DNA from: Bursaphelenchus xylophilus
Taxonomy: Eukaryota; Nematoda; Chromadorea; Rhabditida; Aphelenchoididae
Assembly (NCBI GenBank): GCA_904066235.2
Contig: CAJFCV020000005.1
Span: 2,232,001-2,296,000 of the forward strand
Direction of reading: 5' to 3'
DNA: 64,000 nt
The notes below the pieces were generated by a model. The model was not told the DNA's origin. It saw only the letters and a program-made list of their open reading frames with translations, and ran no database searches. A program made the position numbers and the translations under genes. Shown piece by piece: positions 45,511 to 56,100 of this stretch. Every line of letters begins with the position of its first letter. Within the stretch, counting starts at the first letter, position 1.

Positions 45511-46810
45511 CAGGGTGATTCAAAAAAAATGGACAACTTGTGAAGTTGGTGTATCCCACCACGAATACCGTAGTCGGTGGAAAGAAAAATAGTCTTAAAA
45601 TCGTCAACGATCCTGCTTCATGAAACCTATTTCAATTTTTTAAATATTTTTGCTGAACGGCTTGTACGAGCCAAAATACTAGGTCAGCCCATATTCTGAC
45701 CAAATTTTCCAAAAATTTTGCAGGTCCAAAAATCTTTAACGGGCTGAATTCTTACAACCAGCTAAAAACTGCGTGTTGACTGTTTATTAAGATACTAAGG
45801 GGAATCTCGAGAAGCGAAAACGCTGACATTATTCTATTAATAACGCTCCAGCAGTTCGCAACGTGATCCACAAGAGATCCATCCAGATAGTTCTGGATTT
45901 TTGGGATGATTGGGTTTCAAAATTTAGCAGGGCGGCCTGGCTTGTGCTATTAACGGCAAAAAGTGATTTCTGTAAGACATTTAACATTGCTTTACATGGT
46001 TCAGCAGTTGATTTGACTGTGGCGAGCATTAGCCATGCACTGGGCTTATAAAAGTTTAGCCGGCTATACCCAGAGACGCCGATATTTTTTGACCAGAAAA
46101 ATTTTACTTTTTTGTTGGCTTTCTTCAACAAGCCGCCCAACTATGACAAGTTGCATTTATACGATAGTGATATAAGTCCGTTCTTCAATTTTAAATTGGT
46201 CTCTGTTAATTTGAACAAACCTAGCCATCAGAATCCAAGTATCATTGCGATGACTCATCAAAAAGTCAAAAAAGTCGAAATTTTGCTTGCAGTTTTGCCA
46301 ACTGAAGGTTACTATTGTTTAAAATGCGTTTAATATACTCACAATAGAGCAGTAAACGTGGTACAAATGGAATTGGTTCTAAAACTTTTCCCACATTCGG
46401 CAGAGCTAAGTTTTTCAAAAAGCGCCCAAATTGGCGTTGATTTTCTCTCGCTGGTTGTCTAACTTTTGGCCTCTGATTTTTCATTGTCTGAAAGACCTGG
46501 ATTAAATCCTCAGAATGTCCTAGAGAATAGGTGTCTGTGTTTCGCTGAGGCCGCTCAGAACGTCTCTGTTAAACCCTTAAGACATTTAGGAACGAAAACT
46601 TTCCAAATTTCGCCGCGGGAATGGGTGCGCTGCCCCGGCAATTTTTAAGCAACCATATGTCGGCAACTTTTGCAGCTAGTGAACAATTTTTGCAATGAAT
46701 ATGTACACATAACGTAGTAGTTTCATGCCATGTGTATCTTTTTCCGAGAAACGTTCAAAGCCAAGAGGAATCAAAGAAAGAAAGGTGTCCATTTTTTTTG
46801 AATCACCCTG
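45511..46810 (-). mobile_element. Mariner-like transposon, degenerate
   Basis: Perfect ends CAGGGTGATTCAAAAAAAAT and inverse, flanked by TA (45509-45510 and 46811-46812), 1.3 kb. The minus-strand frame 45829-46140 keeps the rough outline of a DDE transposase C-terminus: GYSRLNFYKPSAW in the position of the usual SPDLNP-D-W block, then a helix LNVLQKSL. The catalytic block is altered and other frames (46266-46484) are broken, so it cannot be autonomous. Confidence 0.75.
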
Positions 46811-47018
46811 TATATTACTTTAGGTTGTGGCCTAGTATAATATAAGTCTATTTGATATAAGATTGCTTTGAACAGCTAGTCCGCGATGTGTTTATTGCTG
46901 TGAAATGTTACTTTGCATGTCTTGCCGCGGTTATATTTGGTTTTCGACATTTTTTTTATATTACACTTGACATTTTTTCAGAAAAATCGAAACAACCCCG
47001 CAATTCAAGCAATCGAAG

Positions 47019-48620
47019 ATGAGCGACAAATCGTACATGACCCAGATGAAGGAGGGTGCCCAGAACACTGGTGAATACATCAAGGAAGGCGCACAAAACG
47101 CCGGTGGAGCCGTCAGAGACACCGCCAAGGGAGCCTATGACAAGGTCGCTGGTGCAGCCCAATCTGTGAAGGAGACGGTGGTCGGAAAGAGTCACGATGC
47201 CAAGGAGGCGGCTGGGGACACCTATGACAGTGCTGCCAACAAGGCCGGTGATTGGAAGGTGAGGTTTTGAGGGTTTATTATTATTGTTAATTTTAGATAG
47301 GTAGATGGCGAAAATTTAAGTTTGTATAGAATTTTTGGATTGTTTTGGGGAAAATTATTGTTGTGATACGTAGAAGAAACTAGGAGGGAGATATTTATGC
47401 CCTTTTCTAAATTGATTTTGATCGATTTATAAAATTGTCGTCCAAAATTATTTCTGACGTCTAGCTTTGGCACCACGACATTTCCGGAATTTGGACACTT
47501 CCGGAATGGCGGAATAGTGACACTTCCGGAATGGCGGAACAGTGACACTTCCGGAACCGGGGAAAAATCAAAGAAGAGGCTTAGACCTGCCATCTGAACC
47601 ATCTGACTGGATTTATTGTTATTAATCTCAAAAATTTTGTTATTTTTTTTTCTGATTGTTACTTTTTTCTTAAGTAGTAGTGTTAACAAGTAATTTTTTG
47701 GAATTTTTCCAAAAATACTGGATTTAGGGGTTTTCGAGGGTGCTGATTTCGAAAATCATGTTAGCTTTCCTCTTCATAGTACTATCTGGTACTATACAGT
47801 ACAAGGTGAAAATATGGCTCTTGGCGTTAATGGTGTTGTTTTAATGCTTAGTACTCCTCAAAAACACGTTTTAAATAACTGGTACTGTTTAGTACTGTCT
47901 GGTACTATGTAGTACAAGGTGAAAATAGGAGTACTAAGGAACAGAACAACACCACTAACGCCTAAAGGCCAAATTTTTACCTTGTACTACACAGTACCAG
48001 ACAGTACTAAACAGTACCAGTTATTTAAAACGTGTTTTTGAGGAGTACTAAGCATTAAAACAACACCATTAACGCCAAGAGCCATATTTTCACCTTGTAC
48101 TGTATAGTACCAGATAGTACTATGAAGAGGAAAGCTAACATGATTTTCGAAATCAGCACCCTCGAAAACCCCTAAATCCAGTATTTTTGGAAAAATTCCA
48201 AAAAATTACTTGTTAACACTACTACTTAAGAAAAAAGTAACAATCAGAAAAAAAATAACAAAATTTTTGAGATTAATAACAATAAATCCAGTCAGATGGT
48301 TCAGATGGCAGGTCTAAGCCTCTTCTTTGATTTTTCCCCGGTTCCGGAAGTGTCACTGTTCCGCCATTCCGGAAGTGTCACTATTCCGCCATTCCGGAAG
48401 TGTCCAAATTCCGGAAATGTCCTGATGCGCTAGCTTTACCTAAAATAAGATGAAAAAGCTAGTAATTGGACCCAAGTCAGTTTTATCACAGTTTCATTAT
48501 GAAGTTTGATGTCTAATCTCTCTATTTTTCCAGGATAGCGCTGGTGAGAAGGCCGGCGAGTTCTCGGACAAGGTCGGCGATCTCCGCGACCGAGCCGCTG
48601 ATAACCTCCGTTCCCACTAA
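47019..48620 (+). CDS. LEA group 3-like protein, 108 aa
   Basis: Two exons, 47019-47258 (240) and 48534-48620 (87), phase 0. It starts MSDKSYMTQMKEGAQNTGEY and proceeds with YDKVAGAAQSVKETVVGKSH, closely paralogous to exon 1 of the 29389 gene (same length, same KVVGKSHEAKE/TVVGKSHDAKE block). It ends RDRAADNLRSH. The 1.27-kb intron is mostly palindrome F7. AATAAA at 48750. Cytosolic stress-protective role inferred. Confidence 0.87.
47476..48421. mobile_element. Near-perfect palindrome F7 in an LEA intron
   Basis: Arms of about 470 bases meet near 47948 with almost no spacer. Outer parts hold repeats of CACTTCCGGAATGGCGGAA; inner parts share GGGGTTTTCGAGGGTGCTG and the GTACTATATAGTA-type minisatellite with F1. 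The similarity to F1 defines a family although the outer ends differ. Confidence 0.85.
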
Positions 48621-49265
48621 GCCATGGCAAGCCCCTCAACCGCCAATTCTTGAGTATTTTCTATAATATTCTCCGTTGGTGTCGTTTCAAGGTACCACTT
48701 CTCTCTCTCTCCTGTACATACATTTATTTATATTGTACTTGTAGTGTAAAATAAAAAATTTTGGATCCAGTTGAAATTTTTTAGAATTTTCGTGAAGTTT
48801 GTAGCCAGTTGTCTCTAAAAATGTGTTGAAAATTAAATTTAGGGGTGGGATTTGCATAACAATACAAAAATTTGAAAATTTTCCCTATTTTTTTCTATTT
48901 TCCCCGTTTGATTTCAAAATTTCCTCATTTTTTGGACCAAAAATAAGATTAATGCCGTTCCAGGAGGCTTTATTCGCCATTTTTTTGTTCACTGAAGTGC
49001 TCAGGACCTTTTGCATTTTTTCGAAAGAGAAAACGAGGAAAACATCCGAAGCGAAGGCTAAAGTAATATAACTGATCTCCGGTTTTAGAGGGAAGGATGC
49101 GTAAACAAAAACAAAAAACATCCCTTTGCCTTTGAAAAAGGGTTTCTGGGCCTTTCGCGCTCTAAAATACGAATTTCGAGATTTACCATTTTATCCTTCT
49201 TACTGTATTTTTTGTTACAGTAATTTCTAAAAAAATGTAAAAAAAAATTCAGATATAAAGTGTTA

Positions 49266-49451
49266 ATGGAAAAAGCGGCCGAAGCGGTAAAAAAGAAGGC
49301 CAAGGACACGCTAAAAGCTGTAGGCGAGGGCGCAGCCTGCCATCCCGACGGCCAGCGGAGAACCAGAGAATTGGCCAAGAATGCGGTGGACCCGGAGGTG
49401 GATGAAAAAGTGAGGAGACATGAGAGGAAGTTGTCCAAGCCAGAATATTAA
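49266..49451 (+). CDS. Small Lys/Ala-rich protein, 61 aa
   Basis: MEKAAEAVKKKAKDTLKAVG and so on to LSKPEY; basic, helical at the start, with one Cys. An acceptor AAATTCAG lies 14 bases before the ATG, so a 5' UTR exon or trans-splicing is likely. It is weakly LEA-like at the N-terminus only. It lies at the end of the plus-strand LEA run, 830 bases after the previous gene's stop to its ATG region. AATAAA-like sequence follows near 49525. Confidence 0.55.
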   Translation: MEKAAEAVKKKAKDTLKAVGEGAACHPDGQRRTRELAKNAVDPEVDEKVRRHERKLSKPEY

Positions 49452-49720
49452 TCTGGGTGTACCAGATTTTAAAGTTATTTGTTGATTTTTGACTGATTTT
49501 ATATTTCAATTGATATTTTTTATTAATAAAAGAAAAAAGAGCAGGTTTTTTTTGAAAATAATTTTTTCCTCCTTGCGCAGGCGTATTTTACAATTTACTT
49601 ATTTTTTCTTTCACTCGAAAGCTACCTTTTTTCACGTTTTATTGAGCTCTCCCGGCCGCACTGTGCATCGCTCTCTCGGTCTTTTCGTGAAAAGAGAAAA
49701 GAAAAGAGCCGGACACGTGT

Positions 49721-49792
49721 GCCTCGTTAGCGCAGTGGCAGCGCGTCAGTCTCATAATCTGAAGGCCGTGAGTTCGATCCTCACACGGGGCA
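49721..49792 (+). tRNA. tRNA-Met (CAT), elongator type
   Basis: Acceptor GCCTCGT/ACGGGGC with one T-G pair, D arm AGCGCAGTGGCAGCGC, anticodon stem-loop CAGTCTCATAATCTG (anticodon CAT), T arm GTGAGTTCGATCCTCAC. Length 72, discriminator A. The non-initiator type is judged from the D and T arm sequences. Confidence 0.93.
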
Positions 49793-50170
49793 GTTAATTT
49801 TTTACTTGCATTTTGAGCAGTTTTATTAGTAAAAAGTAGTAGTATTACAATGTAAAAATTATTTTAATAATTTTAAATATATTTTGGAGTGAAACGGGGT
49901 ACAAATTCCTAGTTTATCGGTAAATAACAACAGACAACTCAACATTATGGCAATTGATATGGATATTCGGCATGATTATGATAAAAAATACTGTGTTATT
50001 GGCGGTTTAACGACGTGATATGTCTCTATAAATAACTTGCAGTCATTATTACATCCAGTGAAACCTATTTCAGCCAAAATCTGGATGAAAAATTAAAATT
50101 TTTTGATTAAAACAAGCAAAAAATCCAAAAAATCGTCGTTACCCCTAAAATATTTGCAAAATCCACCGTT

Positions 50171-53100
50171 CTAAATATAGCTTGAGATCAGACGGGCATA
50201 CTGTACTTTCTGTACCATCGACGGCTTCTTGATGCGTTGCAAAATTTGTCGCGTGAACAAACTCTGTTCCCCATGGACGTTATGATCGTACGCAATGTAA
50301 ACAATGGAGCCCAAAATTAGTAGCAATACGAAAAACGTGATGTAGTGATGGTTTCGACCGGCTCCGGCGTCCGACAAAATTTTGCCCAACGAAATACAGG
50401 CCGAGTAATTTCGCGATAATCCGTGGTATTCCGGGACCGCGTCCTCGATTCCGTAGTGGAAATGAGCGGCCGAATATTTTTTGTGGGCCTTGAAAATGTT
50501 CTGGCAGATCCTGTTTTCCGGCTCGAAACATTCGTACGGTCGGTAGTCATGGGGGCGAATTCGCATGTAACTGGCGACGGAATGGTCAAAAACGCCGGGT
50601 TCTAAAGTGAAAATGACGTCATAAATGAGTTGAAAAAACCTGTTAGAGGCCTTGAGGCATAATGCTACCGTTTATTTTACGGTTCTGCCCATAAAAACCA
50701 AGTTATGGACAAAAACGTTAAATCTTATGAATTTCGAAATTATGGATAAAAAACGTAAAAATTACTCTGTATTTTTTTGACGTTTTTCTCCGTAATCACC
50801 GATTTATGGAGAAAAACGTTAAATCTTATGAATTTAGAAATTATGGACAAAAAACGTAAAAATTACCCTGTAAAGTAAGCCAAAGCAAAACTCAGTAGTC
50901 CTGAGGCAATTATCCGTAATTTTTTAAAACATTTTTTGCCATAATCATCGATTTATGGACAAAAACGTTAAATCTTATGAAAGTCAAAATTATGGACAAA
51001 AAACGTAAAAATTACTCTGTAAAGTGGCTAAAACAAAATCCAGAAGTCCTATGGCAATTGGCCGTTATTTTTTTGACGTTTTTCTCCCTAATCACCGATT
51101 TATGGAGAAAAACGTTAAATCTTATGAATTTCGAAATTATGAGCAAAAAACGTAAATTTTTTGTCGGGAAATTAAAAATGGCTGTTTGAACTTCCTCTTG
51201 ACACTCTTATTTTTTATCACCCTACCAGTAAATGTACCAATTTTCAAATTTATTTCCAAAAAGCACGTTTTCCCCTTAAAATTTACGTTTTCCTGCCTAA
51301 ACTCCCAAACTCACCGTTTCTTCCAAATTTCCCGAACGCTTGTACGCCATTGATGGTGCGTACATGATACAGACGCGCTTTGAACTCGCTTTGATTATCC
51401 CTCGCAATGATATCGTCCACAAACACATAGCCGTCCGCATACGGGCCCAAACTAACTTGATGCCATCGGTAGGGGCGCGAGAATCGATCCATTTTCACGC
51501 TAATCGCAATCAAAAGCGCGTCCCGTTGCTCGGGAAGATAGGAGAAGGCGGCCTCGCTGTAGTTCAGAATCCAATGACCGCAGTGTTTTTCGAGAAAAAT
51601 GTGGCCAAGATAGGGCTCGCCGTCGGCTAAAAAATCGGAAATTTTTCAAAATTTTCGAATCGTATGGTAAATTTTGTTAAGCAAAAGTGGTTTGGTGGGT
51701 AGTAATAGGTCTAATTTAATATTATCTTCAACATCTCGGAGGGAAATTGGAGTTTACTTCAACAAAATTGCAAAAAATGCATTACAGTAGCAAGTTTTGA
51801 TGAGAAAACTCTTATATCTCAAAAACCATTATAAATTTTGACTTCAAATTTTTTTACGACACGTTATAACGCCCATAGCTTTGTTGAAAACTAACTTGAT
51901 TCAGAATGGACATCCAAAAAATGTGGTTTTTTATATTGCACTTGCCATTTTTCGATGATATATACAAAAAGTCTTTTGCATCTCTAAAAGTGTTTGTAAA
52001 ATACGGTCTACTCTTTCATGGAGTTTTTATAATGCTCCCATCGTCCCTCATGCAAAGTTTTACCTTGATCAGACGTCAAGATTCGTTTTATTTTACCGTA
52101 TATTATAGTAGGCATATTTGATGATAAAAGTCTTATACCTCAAATGTTTTTGTAAGGTATCGCCTGAAATTTTTACCACAACATACTCAAGCTACATTCT
52201 TTCAATATTCAAAATCTCAGGCAGATCGAACAGAAAAATTATATCAATTTTATATTACACTAGGCATTTTTGATGATAAAAGTATTATATCTCAAAGGTT
52301 TCTGTATGGTATCGCCTGAAATTTTCAATATAGCGTACTTAGGCTATGTGGGTTTATTACGCGAAATATCAGGCAATTTAGACAGAAAAAAATTTATGAA
52401 TTTTATATTGTACTAGACATTTTTAGTCATCATGGCTCGGCCTTCGGCCAAAATTCACCAAAAAACATTGATTTTTTCTCTCTAAAAATCAAAACTCAGC
52501 ACAAAATTAGACTTGTGACACCTCACAGCGTTCTGTACTTTTTTGGAATGATTCCGACACCGATTTTTTCGATTTTTTCTAAAATAGCCCGCATTTACGC
52601 GGGTGTCGCGAGGATATACTGTAAGATTGACGTGTAAAACTTGCAGTGCTTATAGAGTAAAGAGAGATCTTTCCAACGATACAACTTACGTAAATTAATA
52701 TGGAAAAAGAAATTTGTAATCAACGCTGAAAAATTGCCGACTTTGGATTTTCGGCGCTAAAGATTGCCCTTAGGCAGATCTTTTTGAAGAAGTGGATGGT
52801 ACCATCTTATGCGGAATTTAATTCTCTACAACATATCCAAAAACTACAAAATTTTACTGCTTTTCCGTCGAATTATGCCGCAAAAACGCAATTTTTGCAC
52901 TAGTTTTACCAATATTTTTAAAATATTTGAACTTTAAGGGCATTATTACAAAAACAGAGTCGTACATATTGAAGCTTGTATGGTAGCTGAGCATACTGCT
53001 TAATTTTACCCTGTCGTCTTTCTCCATCTTCAAGAACAACGGTGCTAAAGTTTGGTGCTTGGAGCCGGCATAAAAATGCCCTAAGGGCGAATTTCAAAAA

Positions 53101-56100
53101 TGCGATAGTGCCACTGAACGTAGAATAAGCGTTCAAACAGCCCTGCTCAAAATGCAACGATTCAATTCCTTCTTCTGTGACTGCTCCGAGAAATCCATGC
53201 AACATCATGAACGCGTAAATGTGTTCATGAGGCCACCGATGTTTCAAACTATTCCGGCAACTCCTGACGTTGATACCTATAGTACAAAAAATTCTATGTT
53301 CAGTGGCACTATCGCATTTTTGAAATTCGCCCTTAGGGCATTTTTATGGTGCACCATGGAGGGTCCAAACACCAAACTTTAGCTCCGGTGTTCTTGAAGA
53401 TGGAGAAAGATGACAGGGTAAAACAAAACAGTACGGTCAACTAGCATGCAAGCTTCAATATGTACGACTCTGTTTTTGTAATAATGCCCTTAAAGTGCAA
53501 ATATTTTAAAAATATTCGTAAAACTAGTGCAAAAATAGCATTTTTGCGGCATAATTCGACGGAAAAGCAATAAAATTTTGTAGTTTTTGGATATGTTGTA
53601 TAGAATTAAATTCCGCATAAGGTGGTACCATCCACTTCTTCTAAAAGATCTGTCTAAGGGCAATCTTTAGCGCCGAAAATCCAAAGTCGGCAATTTTTCA
53701 GCGTTGATTACAAATTTCTTTTTCCATATTAATTTACGTAAGTTGTATCGTTGGAAAGATCTCTCTTTACTCTATAAGCACTGCAAATTTTACACGTCAA
53801 TCTTACAGTATATCCTCGCGACACCCGCGTAAATGCGGGCTATTTTAGAAAAAATCGAAAAAATCGGTGTCGGAATCATTCCAAAAAAGTACAGAACGCT
53901 GTGCACCTCTACTTACCCAATAAATGGACAGTTTCATCTGCCGCCTCCACAAAACTTTGATTATACTCGTTCATTTCTCCATTTTCCACCTCATAAATCC
54001 CATTATAGACTGCTTCGACCTCAAATTGATACTCGATCCCGTGTTCCAGGGAGATTGAAGAGTTGCCTGGGCAAAATATATCCGTTACGGTGGTGTTTTG
54101 TTGCCGGTGAGGGACTATGGAGCCATTGTATAAAGTTAGGTCATACTTTTTGTCAACGTGATGAGTCGGGAAGGACTCCTGAAAAATAATTTTTGTATTT
54201 TTTCTGTCGAAAAAAAGCATCGCAATGGCTCAGAAATGAAAAAAACTAAAAAGTCGGACTGCACTGTGCGATAAATTTGGAGACAAAAAAGATTGCACTG
54301 TGCAGAAAAATGAAAGCAAAAAATAAAAAAAATGCGAAAAAAAACTTTTTAACTTTTGCACAGTGCAGTCAACAAAAATTCGGACTGCACTGTGCGATAT
54401 ACATTATTTTTCGCACAGTGCGATAATTTTGGAGACAAAAAAGATTGCACTCTGCAGAACAATAAAAGTCAAAAAATTCAAAAAGCTCCTAAAAAATTTT
54501 TTTAACATTTGCACGGTGCAGTCAACTAAAAATTCGGACTGCACTGTGCGCTAATTTTTTTTATCGCACAGTGCGATAAATTTGGAGGCAAAAAGATTGC
54601 ACTGTGCAGAACAATAAAAGTCAAAAAAAAACCCCAAAAAGTATGTAAAATTTTTTTTAACATTTGCACGGTGCAGTCAACCAAAAATTTGGACTGCACT
54701 GTGCGATATATATTAGGTTGATTCAAAAGTTTTTACACATTTTTTTGAGACACTTCAAAATAAAATTCCTGGAGCCTGATTGAATGTACGTTAAAACTGA
54801 AAGCATATATGTATGGGGCAGAACATTGCAAAATTTTTGATTCGTAGCATTTTATTTTCTACAAGCTTACTTTCAGAATATTTCAAAAATACTAAAAATT
54901 TCTCCGTTTGTGTCATGGTGAATATCCCGGGCCCTAGCAATTTTCCAGCCCACTAAAAAGTCTCGGGTTTTGGGTTATTCGTGCTGGGGATGGCTGTAGT
55001 TTCTTCTGAATTTATTGCTCTACTTATATCTACAATGACGTTTTTTGTAGCATCCCATAAAGTTGGCCGGAGAGCCGTGCTACCGATCAAAAGCAGATTT
55101 TTAAAATTTTTTTGAAAGGAGTTAGACTTTTTTGACTCGGCTGCCATTCAGGTTGTACAAAGACAGTATGCTGATGATACATTCAAAAAGTCACCAACTG
55201 AAATTGCCTTATAAGGTAGAAAAGTAGCATAAACTGCACTTTTAGGCCAATTTTTGTAATTTTTTTACTGGTATGGCAAGAGGACCTTCAGCTTAGCACG
55301 TCTAGCAACTGATAGTGCATGTCAAGTAGGATCAATTATTTATTAAATAACTAGGATACCGGGCGAGAGTAATGAACAGAAAACGTTTTTGTAAAAATCC
55401 CCTAAATTTCGTAAGATATTGGTAGATTAGAAAGATTCGATTTTTCTGCCGCATAGCTAAAGCTAGCGCGAATGTTTAGCATGGGCGTTGTAGTGCTACT
55501 CATACACTACAATAACAGAAAGCGTTATCACTTAGTGCTTCTAATAGCTGCGTCTACAGGGTCTACTTTTGCCAGACCCTAATTTTTGATTTTTCGCACT
55601 AAAAATTTTTCGACTAGCTCTACAGCAAATTGTCCTCGGTGCCATAGAGATTACATACAGGCATACCATATTCTAGAATATTAAGAAGATACAACCACTC
55701 TAGACGTAACGCCGGCGGTTTACTTTTTCTTCCTTCGAGTAGTTAAGGTTTAACACGGCGCTACTAATACAAATTGCTAAGTTGTAAAAAGTTATTAATC
55801 TACTATAATCTACAAACAGCCCTCTTTCTAACAAGATATATATCAGGCCCACTGGCTTTGATCTAAATTTTTAAAAATTTTTTAAAGACATGTGGAAAAA
55901 CTTTTGAATCAACCTAATATTTTTTTATTTTTTCGCACGTTGCGATAAATTTGGAGACAAAACAGATTGCACTGTGCAGAAAAATAAAGATCAAAAAAAT
56001 CAAAAAGTACGTAAAAAAAATTTTTTATCTTTTGCACAGTGCAGTCAACTAAAAATTCGGACTGCACTGTGCAATAGTTTCTTAGCCTTTTTTCGCACAG

